The notes under the pieces: generated by a model
The model's database searches: none
What the model was told of the DNA's origin: nothing
The model's input: the letters and a program-made list of their open reading frames with translations, nothing else
Part shown: piece after piece, positions 40,821 through 55,380 of the stretch
Numbering within the stretch: position 1 is the first letter of the stretch
Layout: each line of letters opens with the position of its first letter
Assembly (NCBI RefSeq): GCF_000306255.2
Contig: NZ_AKWY02000020.1
Location: forward strand, 62,001-126,000
Direction: 5' to 3'
Origin: Leptospira noguchii serovar Panama str. CZ214
GTDB lineage: Bacteria; Spirochaetota; Leptospiria; Leptospirales; Leptospiraceae
Length of the DNA stretch: 64,000 nt
Program-made: the position numbers and the translations under genes

Positions 40821-41100
40821 AAAAATTAATAGGAAAAAATTTTTCCATATTTTATAGAAATTACCTTAAATTTAAACTATAGAAAAATATCTATTTGGTT
40901 TTTGAATGACTCTCATCTTACAATTTTACTACTAGGACACATGGAAATCGTACTAAAAAATTAATAGGAAAAAATTTTTCCATATTTTATAGAAATTACC
41001 TTAAATTTAAACTATAGAAAAATATCTATTTGGTTTTTGAATGACTCTCATCTTACAATTTTACTACTAGGACACATGGAAATCGTACTAAAAAATTAAT
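40821..41100 (+). repeat. 135-bp perfect tandem repeat (two copies and 10 bp)
   Basis: The unit starts at 40821 (AAAAATTAATAGG) and again at 40956 without a single difference, and a third partial copy of 10 bp (AAAAATTAAT) starts at 41091 before the sequence diverges. The unit is AT-rich, with no open frame or hairpin of note. It is perfectly conserved, so the duplication is recent or maintained, and it may vary in number between strains. Confidence 0.9.
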
Positions 41101-41215
41101 GATCGATTTTACCAAAGATACAAAAGTTTTCAAAAATTGAATTGAATCCGGATTTGTTGATTTTTTTGAAGGGGATTTTACATTCTAGAACTTTGAAACA
41201 AAGTTCTTAAAAATT
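41101..41215 (+). repeat. dispersed repeat, right member of the pair
   Basis: Begins GATCGATTTTACCAAAGATA directly after the tandem duplication and follows 22921-23035 for about 115 bp with scattered mismatches. It separates the tandem repeat from the gene at 41259. Confidence 0.5.
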
Positions 41216-41258
41216 TCCCTTTCGAATCCCAACATTTTTTTCGATACATGAACTAAGA

Positions 41259-41630
41259 ATGTTCTCCAAAAATTTAGATTCTCCTTCAAACGAACTCGTA
41301 CAAGTTCAACGTTCCATTAAAAACACATTTAAAATCAAAAGAAAATTTGTTTTATTCTTTATCATAGTAATTCTGTTAGACGCTATTTTTTTAAAATCTT
41401 TATTTCCCCAAACAAATTCTCAGGAAGTCGCAGAAACAAAACCTTTGTTGAGAGTTTTTCCCTCTTATCGAAAGGAAGAATGTGACTGGGCAATTCGCTG
41501 GGACATTTGTTTGAGTTGTTTAAGAATCGGTAGAAGATACGCACAAAAAATTCATTTTTATCCTTCGGGCCCATACCGAGAACATGGATGTTACTCAGAA
41601 GAAGAAGGATTTTTTTTAATGGAAGAATAA
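41259..41630 (+). CDS. hypothetical small membrane protein with Cys-containing outer domain
   Basis: 123 residues. One transmembrane helix at about 28-48 (KFVLFFIIVILLDAIFLKSLF) is followed by a soluble C-terminus of about 75 residues with four or five Cys residues (EECDWAIRWDICLSCL and HGCY). These could form disulphides if the domain is outside the membrane. I do not recognise the family. The ribosome site is poor. It is alone on the strand and sits directly after the repeat block, so it may be a lineage-specific gene. Confidence 0.45.
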   Translation: MFSKNLDSPSNELVQVQRSIKNTFKIKRKFVLFFIIVILLDAIFLKSLFPQTNSQEVAETKPLLRVFPSYRKEECDWAIRWDICLSCLRIGRRYAQKIHFYPSGPYREHGCYSEEEGFFLMEE

Positions 41631-41966
41631 AAGCATCGGCTTTCATGTTTTCGAAGGACCGATTTTTTATCAGAATATTCTTTAAGAAAATAGTTGTCGT
41701 CAATTTGAAAACAATTCTGATGTTTTCAGGGAAACTTTTCAAAGTGAAGAAAATTTGGAAATATGATCCAACAAATAGTGATTTAATCCGTTATTTCAAT
41801 CTAAAATTGTTAGATCATTTTTAAATTGAATATAGATAGACGTCTGAAACAAATCCATTTGCTTAGAACTAAAATTTCTCTATTATAAAATTATTAAGTA
41901 ACAAGTTGTCTAAAAATCATTTTTTGAAGTTTTAGAACAGTTTTTAGCGAAGGAGTCATGACATAA
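41631..41966. other. spacer
   Basis: No supported gene. Two overlapping short frames on opposite strands were rejected. The region holds the promoter of the lipoprotein gene that starts at 41967; its ribosome site AAGGAG is at about 41950. Confidence 0.4.
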
Positions 41967-43427
41967 ATGGTTATATTACGTTTTTTTAAATTTAAATTTA
42001 TTTATATTTCTCTGATTGTATGTGTTATTCAATGCGCCACAACTGGGAATTCGCCCGTCGAATCCGTAATTTTAAATTTTAATAAAAATAAAAAAAGTTA
42101 TAGAATTGGGGTGATAGATTTTATTCATTCTGAAAAGCAAACGAACAAATACGATTCTATGATTTCAGATTTGTTTATCGTAGAATTATCAAAAGATTCT
42201 TCTAATGTTTTAGTTGAAAGAACAAAACTTGCGGAACTATTAGCAGAACATTCATTAGAATATTCTGGTCTTCTTGATTCTGACCAAGCCAGGAAATTAG
42301 GAAAAATAATTCCGATAGACCTCATCCTTACTGGATCTTATTCAATTCAAAAAACACAAACGCAGGAAGAAATTAAAATATCAGGACGTTTTATTCATGT
42401 TGTAACGGGTGAAATCGTTTACGCTTTTAATACTGCGATTACTCAAGAAAGCCAAGACTCAATAACCAATCAAAATTTTCCTCAAACGACACCAGAAAAA
42501 AAATGCCCAGGGAATTCGGAAATAGAAACTCTTTTAAAGGATTTATCTACGGAATCTAAGATTCAAGAACTCGTTCAAAAAGCAAAGAAGATACCTTTTC
42601 AAGAAGAATGTGGAAAAATTCACAACCTGATACTTTCCAGTTTTATTCGCCATAAAATCGGCTCAAAAGAATATAATATTTTTTTAATAGATTCTTTGAA
42701 AAAATTTCAAAATCCGGACGAAAGTTATCGAGTCTTAGATAGTCTACGGTATTTTCAATTGGATAAACATATAGACGAAGAAGAATGGTTATCCGGGAAA
42801 GACGTGATACAGAGAGTTTCAGTAGGCGGCCTAACAAGATATATTATATATTTATTGAATATGCAGTTTGAAATAAATAAACAACTCATTCTAAAAAGAG
42901 CAGACGAAATTATGGAATTGGGAGTTCAAAAGAAAATAGGAAGACCAGTCGCCATACGCAAGGAAGAAATTTTACTTTCTATTCTATATGCTCTACAAGA
43001 TCCTAAAGCGTTTTTGGACTCAGATTTGACCGTACTTGTATTTTTTGATAAATATAAAAACATCGTATTTGATACTTCTGCAGAAACGAATAAAGTTTTT
43101 TCTACTTTTGATTTTTTATCCAATCACTATTTTAAAGAAACGAACGAAAATAAAAAAGAGGCAATCTTTTTAAGAATTCAAGATTTCTTAAGTTCTGTAA
43201 ATACTTCAGAACAAAAAGAAAAAAAATTAGACGACTTTCTTGGAAAACTCATTTCGGCGGCAGGTAGATCAAAAACATCCGAAGCGATTTTGTATAAAAC
43301 GAACTTTAAAAATCTTTTTCGATCTTTATCTAAAGAAATTTGTGCGGTTGTGGATAAAAATCCTTATCCAATGCAAAAAACTTCTAGAACCAAATTTCTT
43401 TCGGAAAACGAATGTATTTGCAAGTAA
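41967..43427 (+). CDS. lipoprotein with FlgO/CsgG-like domain and long helical tail
   Basis: 486 residues. The signal segment ends VIQC, giving the lipidated Cys at about 23. A FlgO/CsgG-like domain spans about 40-150, with YRIGVIDFIHSEKQTNK, VLVERTKLAELLAEHSLEY, ARKLGKIIPIDLILTGSY and GRFIHVVTGEIVYAF. It is a diverged paralogue of the short lipoprotein at 3766-4335. The remaining 320 residues are mostly helical and of unknown fold, with repeated charged helices. It is probably envelope-anchored, possibly part of a secretion or motility-related complex, but that is inference. It converges on the small lipoprotein gene at 43649. Confidence 0.7.
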   Translation: MVILRFFKFKFIYISLIVCVIQCATTGNSPVESVILNFNKNKKSYRIGVIDFIHSEKQTNKYDSMISDLFIVELSKDSSNVLVERTKLAELLAEHSLEYSGLLDSDQARKLGKIIPIDLILTGSYSIQKTQTQEEIKISGRFIHVVTGEIVYAFNTAITQESQDSITNQNFPQTTPEKKCPGNSEIETLLKDLSTESKIQELVQKAKKIPFQEECGKIHNLILSSFIRHKIGSKEYNIFLIDSLKKFQNPDESYRVLDSLRYFQLDKHIDEEEWLSGKDVIQRVSVGGLTRYIIYLLNMQFEINKQLILKRADEIMELGVQKKIGRPVAIRKEEILLSILYALQDPKAFLDSDLTVLVFFDKYKNIVFDTSAETNKVFSTFDFLSNHYFKETNENKKEAIFLRIQDFLSSVNTSEQKEKKLDDFLGKLISAAGRSKTSEAILYKTNFKNLFRSLSKEICAVVDKNPYPMQKTSRTKFLSENECICK

Positions 43428-43648
43428 TATAGATTCGTGATAGTTCCTACAAATTAGTTACATTACGAACTTTTAAACATTTTTTTTGAGTGTTTGAAGT
43501 TCGTTTGTATGAGTTTCTACAATTTTGGAAGAAAAAAGAATCTTACTGTAAAATTGAAATTTGCGGAAGTTCCCACATTTTAGGCACAACTATTATTTTG
43601 AAAAGAATTTTGCACCCCGCCATTTATACGAGGTGCGAAAGGAAAGAT
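43428..43648. other. spacer between convergent genes with AGTTCC-type repeats
   Basis: Copies of the AGTTCCYACA motif begin near 43442, 43498, 43512 and 43568. A terminator hairpin for the minus-strand gene lies at 43612-43636. Confidence 0.5.
43612..43636 (-). terminator. hairpin terminator of the small lipoprotein gene
   Basis: On the minus strand GCACCTCG pairs with CGGGGTGC (one G-U pair) across a 9-nt loop, followed by AAAATTCTTTTC. It begins about 13 nt after the stop codon at 43649. Stem and position fit; the U-tract is interrupted. Confidence 0.45.
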
Positions 43649-43930
43649 TTATTTTTTACAAGCCTGAATAGCTGGAATACTTTTTGCAGACTTAAGACAA
43701 GTAAGATCAAATTTGCCAGACATACATTCTTTTTGTAATACTGGAACTAAAGTAGCTTTCATAGTCGCAATGTTTGCTGCATCTTCAGGTTTTTGTCCAG
43801 CGGTCAGATTGGTCAACATTTCGTCTACTATAGGAGCGCATTCTTCAGCTGAATGTTTAGCCCCTCCACACATTACGGTCAATGAAAGAACCGCGGCTAC
43901 GCTTAGGGAAATCATAAGAACTTTTTTCAT
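43649..43930 (-). CDS. small lipoprotein with conserved Cys residues
   Basis: 93 residues. The signal segment ends in LTVMCGG with Cys21 at the lipobox. The mature part is short and helical, with Cys residues in EECAP, KECMSG, DLTCLK and QACKK, suggesting two disulphides. I recall a Leptospira-specific family of such small lipoproteins in TIGRFAM (TIGR04454-like), but I cannot check that match. Its ATG overlaps the stop of the upstream glycoside hydrolase gene (ATGA), so the two are translationally coupled. Function unknown. Confidence 0.7.
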   Translation of the reverse strand: MKKVLMISLSVAAVLSLTVMCGGAKHSAEECAPIVDEMLTNLTAGQKPEDAANIATMKATLVPVLQKECMSGKFDLTCLKSAKSIPAIQACKK

Positions 43931-45891
43931 TGAATCTTCCTCTTTTGAGTCTTGGGGACCACTCTAGTTCTATCTTGTTCCCTGGAAAGTGATTTTTTAG
44001 ACGGGTAAACGGTTATTCCATAATCAAGGATTCCTTTTTCTCCTTTAAATTTTAATACCTTGTTACGAGAATCATATTGATATGTTCCAGCGTTAACTAA
44101 AACCTCAAACCCTTTTTTATAATGAACTTCCGGGATAAAAATTTCGGTTTCCGGAAACACATTTCCTTCTTGTCGAAACGCATATTTAAATAAAGATCTT
44201 TCCATATCAAAAGTTAAGGCAACAGGAAATCCTTTGGTTCGTATCGGATAAGGACGACTAAAAGCCCGAACCGCCCTTCCTCCATCTTCATCGTAAGAAG
44301 AAGGTGTGTCCTGCGAATAGATAGATAAATCTTCTTCATTCCATCTATCTCCCAAACTATGAGTATGATCAGGGGTATAATTCCACAACGCCAGATTTAC
44401 AAAATTTTTTTCCACTGCTTTCATAATTCGATCAAGAGCCTTTTCCAATACACCGTAATCATTTTTGAGATACGCTACTCTGTGATTAAGGTCCATAGGA
44501 ATTCCGGTTTCTCCGATTACGGTAGGACAATTGCCCATCTTTTTTTCAGACATTTCCCGGATCATACGAATCGTTTCTTCATAAGCATTGTCTATATTTT
44601 CTTTTCCGAATATTGCTTTTTGCTTAAATACATGTACTCCGAACCAAGGGAAATAACGTTTTAACATAAGAACAGATATATCGTACCAATGTGTCGCGTT
44701 AATCACAGATCCTTGATTTTTTTTGGGAATTTCTTTCCACTCCAGTTCGAGTTTAGAAGGATCACTTTCGATAAAGATATGAAAGCGGTTTTCTAATTTT
44801 TGTACCCTTTCTTTAAATTTTTTAATAAAAGGATACATAAAATTGGAATAGAATTCGTATTTTCTTCCATTCTTCTTATAAAAATATTCCGGTTTTAACA
44901 TCATTGGAGCGCCATTCGGATCGTAATCCCAAACCCCGTGATTTCTCCAAATACACTGATGTCCTCGTCTCCAAAGTGGAACCCCTTCCGGATTCAATCG
45001 AACCTTACCAAATGGCAAACTCCAAAAACCCAACATATACGCTTGTTCTGCGGAAACTGCACGTCCCTCAGAAAGATACATTTCTTGAAAGGGAGAAGAC
45101 TTTACTACTTTTCCAAATCCGAATCCGTCAAATTCTCCCAGATTTTTTTTGCCGATCCATCCTGGAGAAGGTTCGTTTAACGTATCAAATCCAATTACGT
45201 TTTTATATTTTTTGAGTTTGCGAACGATCTTAAGTATAGAATCAATATAATGATCTTGTAAAAAATCTTGAGCGTTCTTTCCGTCTATTTTTGTGTCCGG
45301 TGCAAATTCTTTACCTCCGAAGAATAAAGAGAACATCGTCGCGCACGCATATTTCTGGTAGTTTAAGGGCCAGGACATTCTTCTATAATTTTTTCCCTGA
45401 TGATGGTGAACGATCGCCGTTTCAGAATTTCGAATTTTGGAAATATTCATCCCTAATTCTTCTAAGGTCCAACCAGGAGCGCCGTCACCTCCGGTAAATC
45501 GAGACCATACGTCCTGATGCGGATCTATAAAAAGATAAAGTCCTTTTTTTGCCGCGAGAGAAACCATTCTTTCCACATAGTCTATATATTCGTTGTCGTA
45601 TTTTCCGGGACCTTTGTGTTCAATCGCTTCCCACGTTATGAGAAACCGTAAAAAATTAAATCCCCATTTCCTCAACCTGTCGAAATGTTCTTCTGCTTGA
45701 TCTTCTTTCAAAGGTCTTCCTACAAAGGACACATTTTTATGATTGTCGAATGTATTTGTCTGATCGAAGTGTGTGGTACCATCCGGTTTTAAAGGAAGTT
45801 TTGCGGAACCAGAAAGATTAACTCCGCGTAATTGATAAATCGCTCCGTCTTTAGAGGCGAAATGTCCGTTTTTAACGAATAACTCTTCCAT
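43927..45891 (-). CDS. glycoside hydrolase family 5, glucosylceramidase/steryl-glucosidase-like
   Basis: 654 residues without signal peptide, so cytoplasmic. A GH5 barrel fills about 15-520. Acid/base Glu240 is in TLNEPSPGW and nucleophile Glu461 is in VIGETGIP. Other barrel features are YLFIDPHQDVWSRFTGG and NATHWYD. The late segment LALWNYTPDHTHSLGDRWNEEDLSI, plus an 80-residue beta domain after it, resembles the fungal EGCrP/Egh1 branch (GH5 subfamily 12) that cleaves glucosylceramide or sterylglucoside. That subfamily assignment is from memory of the pattern. A spirochaete may use it on host or dietary glycolipids or on its own glucolipids. It is followed by the small lipoprotein gene with a 4-bp overlap. 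Confidence 0.85.
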   Translation of the reverse strand: MEELFVKNGHFASKDGAIYQLRGVNLSGSAKLPLKPDGTTHFDQTNTFDNHKNVSFVGRPLKEDQAEEHFDRLRKWGFNFLRFLITWEAIEHKGPGKYDNEYIDYVERMVSLAAKKGLYLFIDPHQDVWSRFTGGDGAPGWTLEELGMNISKIRNSETAIVHHHQGKNYRRMSWPLNYQKYACATMFSLFFGGKEFAPDTKIDGKNAQDFLQDHYIDSILKIVRKLKKYKNVIGFDTLNEPSPGWIGKKNLGEFDGFGFGKVVKSSPFQEMYLSEGRAVSAEQAYMLGFWSLPFGKVRLNPEGVPLWRRGHQCIWRNHGVWDYDPNGAPMMLKPEYFYKKNGRKYEFYSNFMYPFIKKFKERVQKLENRFHIFIESDPSKLELEWKEIPKKNQGSVINATHWYDISVLMLKRYFPWFGVHVFKQKAIFGKENIDNAYEETIRMIREMSEKKMGNCPTVIGETGIPMDLNHRVAYLKNDYGVLEKALDRIMKAVEKNFVNLALWNYTPDHTHSLGDRWNEEDLSIYSQDTPSSYDEDGGRAVRAFSRPYPIRTKGFPVALTFDMERSLFKYAFRQEGNVFPETEIFIPEVHYKKGFEVLVNAGTYQYDSRNKVLKFKGEKGILDYGITVYPSKKSLSREQDRTRVVPKTQKRKIQ

Positions 45892-46006
45892 AATATTCCC
45901 CGAATTGAATTCCTTTGTTTGTTTACTTTTATTATGTTTCGATCATAAATAGAAACATTGAGTTTTAAGAGTCAATCGTGGCGCTACTCTTTGGCAATTT
46001 GGCGTT

Positions 46007-46885
46007 CTATTCCCTAAATTGAATTCTTGCATCCTCGTATCCACGGCTGATTAGATAGTCCGCTTGCACTTGAGAAAAGTTTAAAATACTTCCAAATCCC
46101 AAAGAAGTTCTGGGACCGATCGTCCTAATTTTAAGTTCAGGTCGATCCGCACTCGGAATGGATAAAAGAGAAGAAAGCTTAGATTTTTTCCCTTTTTTCT
46201 TTTTTTTCTCAAAGTTTAAATTGGACATCACGGTTTGATAGGATCCGATGAGTGAAAGTTCAAAAACTCTTTCTAATCCTTCTCTTCTTGTTTTAGGCAA
46301 TCCCATATCGATTCCTCCAACGGGAGAAAGAAGTACTACAACAATATCAGTCGCTCCTCGTTCTACAGCAGGCAATATCGGCGTATTTGCCATAACACCT
46401 CCGTCCCAGTGAGGTTTTCCGTCCACATACTGCCAAGGGAAAAACATGGGAATTGCAGAAGAAGCCATTACATGTTCTATATCAATTTCCTTATTTCTAA
46501 AAAATACAAGTTCCGCAGTGAGAATATTAACCGCAGTAATGATCACTTCTGTAGGATTTTTTCTCAAATTACGAAAGTCCAAATGAGAATAGAGTAAATT
46601 TTTAAGAGGAGTTGTATCAGTCAGAGGAGAATAACTTTTGACGAAAATATCTACTAGATCGTTCCAGATAGAGTAGCGCATCACTTTTTTAGCTTCGATG
46701 GATTTCCATAATTTTGTGATTTCTGCGGAATTCATTCCACATCCCATTGCTGTCGCTGTGATTGCACCAACAGAGGTCCCACAAATAATATCCGGCTTGA
46801 ATTGAATTTCTTCCAAATATCGAAGTACACCCGCTTGATAAGCGCCTCTGGCTCCGCCTCCGGATAAAATAAGGGCTCGTTTCAT
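46007..46885 (-). CDS. patatin-like phospholipase (RssA-type)
   Basis: 292 residues. It starts right at the oxyanion loop: LILSGGGARGAYQAG (residues 6-19). The nucleophile elbow GTSVG has Ser38, and Asp161 is in HWDGGVMANTP. This compact layout is that of the RssA/YchK-type patatin proteins. It may hydrolyse phospholipids; the substrate is unknown. A Lys-rich stretch (KKKKKGKKSK, about 225-234) interrupts the later part. It differs from the patatin at 38046 in order and length of the middle region. The structured element at 47051-47180 lies about 165 nt upstream of its start, on the same strand. Confidence 0.88.
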   Translation of the reverse strand: MKRALILSGGGARGAYQAGVLRYLEEIQFKPDIICGTSVGAITATAMGCGMNSAEITKLWKSIEAKKVMRYSIWNDLVDIFVKSYSPLTDTTPLKNLLYSHLDFRNLRKNPTEVIITAVNILTAELVFFRNKEIDIEHVMASSAIPMFFPWQYVDGKPHWDGGVMANTPILPAVERGATDIVVVLLSPVGGIDMGLPKTRREGLERVFELSLIGSYQTVMSNLNFEKKKKKGKKSKLSSLLSIPSADRPELKIRTIGPRTSLGFGSILNFSQVQADYLISRGYEDARIQFRE

Positions 46886-47050
46886 TCTACCTGAATCTCA
46901 AAGGTTCGTAAAAAAGAGAAGGATTTTCGTTTTCTGTATGTTAGAAAGATTTTTAGGAGAAACCCTCTGAGCGACTGCATCGTTTTTTCGACATCCATCT
47001 GTCAAAAATCGGAAGCTCTTAGAATGACCAGTTCTAGAAACTCAGAAAGT

Positions 47051-47180
<130 letters not shown>

Positions 47181-47463
47181 TCGTGTAACAGCAAAATATT
47201 CTGTCTCATTCAAATGTCAAGAACTGAGCGGATTTTTTGGAGCCAATTTTCAAACTGCTTGAATTTGAATTCCTATCATAAAAGTAGTAGTTCCTACAAA
47301 AAAATTTAACTGTAAAATCGCAATTTGTGAGAGTTCCTACGTTTTTGAAATATCATAGAACTTAGTAAGATAAAAGCCATTTACAAATTGCGCTGTTCAG
47401 CACAAACAACTACTAAAACAAACATAAACTCTAGATCATTTAACTAATTCCAGACGAACACAT

Positions 47464-48675
<1,212 letters not shown>

Positions 48676-49107
48676 ATGGATAAAGTTGTGAAGTATAGAT
48701 TTTCTGTAGATATAAAAACAATAAAATGAATTGAATGTGCTTATTTCTTTTCTATAAAATTCTCTAAAAAGTTTCAGGATTCTATAAATTTTTGGGTTTA
48801 AAATAAACATTTATTGTAATATTTGAGATACTAAAATACAAAATAAATCGAAAAAACTTTGAACTCTATTTCACTTTTATAAAAAGAAAAAATAGAAAAG
48901 TTCAAGTGAAAACTGAATGTATTATAATTCCCGGATTAACCATTGCTGATTAGTTGAGTTATTGAATTTCTAATACCAATAAAACCCAAGCAAAACATTT
49001 TTCCTAACTCTCCATAGAGAGGCGTGTTCGCTGAGTTCATAATGCCGCCTTAAACTCAGCGCTTCGATGGTCGGTATTTAGATCTTATTTTATAGCAAGG
49101 AGAAAAA
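48676..49107. other. divergent promoter region
   Basis: Between the MFS gene (minus) and the CoA-transferase gene (plus). Contains the hairpin at 49029-49061; otherwise AT-rich. Confidence 0.4.
49029..49061 (+). promoter_or_regulatory. hairpin in the leader of the CoA-transferase gene
   Basis: CGCTGAGTT (49029-49037) pairs perfectly with AACTCAGCG (49053-49061) across a 15-nt loop, about 47 bp before the TTG start. The block GCGC...CATTATG...GCC in the loop shares words with the hairpin-type repeats at 58650 and may be a partial copy of that family. A regulatory role is inference. Confidence 0.35.
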
Positions 49108-50397
49108 TTGAAATTTAAAACCAACAATCCATTCATTTCAGCAAACTTAGCTATTTCCTCTGTAAAATCAGGACAAAGGGTTTTCGTTCACAGTGCCGCC
49201 GCCGCACCTACTCTGCTAATCCAAACCTTAGTCTCTCGTGCAAACGAATTGACCAATGTCGAAATGATTCATCTTCACACAGAAGGTAAGGCTGCTTATG
49301 CAGAACCTGGTATGGAAGGAAAATTTTTTACAAATTCTTTATTTGTAGCAGCCAACACCCGAAAAGCAGTCGAAGAAGGTAGAGGGGATTATATTCCAAT
49401 TTTCTTAAGTGAATGTCCTTTCTTATTTCGAAAAGGAATTCTTCCTATAGACGTTGCGTTGATACAAGTTTCCCCTCCCGACAAACATGGATTTTGTTCT
49501 TTAGGTGTGTCGGTTGATATTAGTAAAGCGGCTGTAGAAACTGCAAAAACAGTTATCGCACAAGTAAATGTGAACATGCCTCGTACTCATGGAGATGGAA
49601 TCATTCATGTAGATAAAATTCATTCTTTTGTAGAAGGAAATCTTCCCTTACACGAACATTTTTCAGAAAAACCTTCGGACATAGAACTTGCCATCGGAAA
49701 AAACGTAGCTTCTTTAGTCGAAGACGGGGCCACATTACAAATGGGAATCGGAGCCATTCCAAACGCAGTACTAACTTGTCTAACTTCTCATAAGGATTTG
49801 GGAATTCATACCGAAATGTTTTCGAATGGCGTGATGGAACTCGTTCAAAAAGGAATCATAACAGGAATTCATAAGAAAAAACATCCTGGCAAAATTGTGT
49901 CTGGTTTTGTGATGGGAACTAAAAAACTTTATGATTTCATAGACGATAATCCAGAAGTTTCAATGTTAGATATTGGTTATATTAACGATCCTCATGTGAT
50001 CCGAAAAAATCCAAAAGTAACCGCAATCAATTCCGCAGTTGAAGTAGATTTAACCGGGCAAGTTTGTGCGGATACAATCGGTACAAAACAATATTCTGGA
50101 GTAGGAGGTCAGATGGACTTTATTCGAGGAGCTTCTCTTTCCGAAGGAGGCAAGCCAATTATCGCGCTTCCTTCCACCACATCTAAAGGAGAATCTAGAA
50201 TCGTTTCTTTATTAAAATCGGGAGCGGACGTAGTAACGACCAGAGCTCATGTCCATTTTATTGTGACCGAATACGGAATCGCAAATTTATACGGAAAAAA
50301 TTTGAGACAAAGAGCCAAAGAACTGATTTCAATCGCACACCCAAATCATAGAGAAAGTTTAGAAAAGGAAGCCCTCTCTCGTTTTCGTATCCTTTAA
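49108..50397 (+). CDS. acetyl-CoA hydrolase/transferase family protein (4-hydroxybutyrate CoA-transferase-like)
   Basis: 429 residues. Class I CoA-transferase fold in two halves. The active Glu is probably Glu236 in GIHTEMFSNGVMEL, by analogy with 4-hydroxybutyrate CoA-transferases. Other marks are QMGIGAIPNAVL (211-222), EVDLTGQVCAD (312-322), YSGVGGQMDFIRG (329-341) and EYGIANL near the end. It moves CoA between acetyl-CoA and a carboxylic acid. The TTG start at 49108 follows AAGGAG six bases before. It is alone on its strand. Leptospira burns fatty acids as carbon source, so a role in acyl-CoA handling is plausible. Confidence 0.88.
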   Translation: MKFKTNNPFISANLAISSVKSGQRVFVHSAAAAPTLLIQTLVSRANELTNVEMIHLHTEGKAAYAEPGMEGKFFTNSLFVAANTRKAVEEGRGDYIPIFLSECPFLFRKGILPIDVALIQVSPPDKHGFCSLGVSVDISKAAVETAKTVIAQVNVNMPRTHGDGIIHVDKIHSFVEGNLPLHEHFSEKPSDIELAIGKNVASLVEDGATLQMGIGAIPNAVLTCLTSHKDLGIHTEMFSNGVMELVQKGIITGIHKKKHPGKIVSGFVMGTKKLYDFIDDNPEVSMLDIGYINDPHVIRKNPKVTAINSAVEVDLTGQVCADTIGTKQYSGVGGQMDFIRGASLSEGGKPIIALPSTTSKGESRIVSLLKSGADVVTTRAHVHFIVTEYGIANLYGKNLRQRAKELISIAHPNHRESLEKEALSRFRIL

Positions 50398-50555
50398 AAA
50401 CAAATTTTGTCTATAAAAATAGAACTTGTTAGGTGAATATAAAAAACGATTTATTAAATCCCTAAAAAGGAAGTCGCTTCATTTTAAAAAATTTCTTGCG
50501 GAGAGAGTTTAAGAATTCATACTACATTTTTGGCTTCGGCCCAACGGAGATAAAG

Positions 50556-51014
<459 letters not shown>

Positions 51015-51016
51015 AA

Positions 51017-53420
<2,404 letters not shown>

Positions 53421-53427
53421 TTGAGTG

Positions 53428-53483
53428 TTTGTCCTAAACCTTTAAAAAATCGGAATGTCTATCGTTTTAAGGTTTGGGACAAA
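53428..53483 (+). terminator. strong hairpin after the cysteine protease gene
   Basis: TTTGTCC-T-AAACCTTTAAAA on the left pairs with TTTTAAGGTTT-G-GGACAAA on the right (one G-U pair, one bulged base) around a loop of about 18 nt. It begins about 8 nt past the stop codon and is followed by GTTTTAACTTT. It may work as a terminator or mRNA 3'-end stabiliser. Confidence 0.55.
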
Positions 53484-53918
53484 GTTTTAACTTTAGGAAA
53501 TCTTTATAAATAATTCTTTCATTTTTGCGATACCGCAAGACGGCAATTTTATGCAAAAATTCGTTTTGTATGATCACTCTTTTCAGATTTTTATAGAAGT
53601 TCTTTTTAATTTCATCAAAAATTTAAAATATACGAGAGTTGTTGAAAAATTCCATAGTAGCGATCAACAAAACTGCTTTAATCGACAGTTACCATGAAAC
53701 GGAAACTGATAAAGAATTAGTTTTTCAACAACTCTATTGATTTTTTAAAGTATGAGTTCCTACATTTTTAGAATTTGTTCGTAAAATCGTAATTTGTGGT
53801 AGTTCCCACATTTGAGTTTTATAACAGCAATTTTGAAGTTTTGTAAGAGTTCCCACATTTATTTTTTAGAGTAAAACAAAACGTTAGGAAACAGACTTTT
53901 ATAACAAACTCACGTTTT
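53484..53918. other. spacer with a MITE-like element and an AGTTCC array
   Basis: Holds the element at 53634-53736 and, after it, three AGTTCCYACA motifs at about 53755, 53801 and 53848 (46 and 47 bp apart). No gene. Confidence 0.5.
53634..53736 (-). mobile_element. MITE-like element with inverted ends (copy C, complete)
   Basis: 103 bp, opposite orientation to copies A and B. Left end GAGAGTTGTTGAAAAATT, right end TTTTTCAACAACTCTA. The interior contains ACAAAACTGCTTTAATCGAC and CCATGAAACGGAAAC. It lies in the convergent space between the cysteine protease and EAL genes. Confidence 0.65.
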
Positions 53919-55277
<1,359 letters not shown>

Positions 55278-55380
55278 TTTAGCCTTTGTAATTCAAAAAA
55301 TCTTTTCGGATTTTCGTTTGAACCAGAACCTTTCAACAAGTTCAGATAAAAGATCCGATAAAGGATTTTCTTTGTAAAGT

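Larger units (their letters stand above)
40703..41258. other. repeat-filled spacer
   Basis: It holds a perfect 135-bp tandem duplication followed by the right-hand member of a dispersed repeat pair (41101-41215). No gene. Confidence 0.6.

Noticed and set aside
40821..41100. Repeats as a CRISPR array
   Set aside because: The units are 135 bp and directly adjacent, with no spacers and no cas genes.
41383..41824. Overlapping plus and minus frames of 78 and 119 codons
   Set aside because: Both overlap the gene at 41259-41630 in other frames or strands and have no protein-like pattern.
53755..53860. Spaced AGTTCC motifs as a CRISPR array
   Set aside because: Only about 10 bp is well conserved, the intervals are similar between loci, and no cas genes are present.
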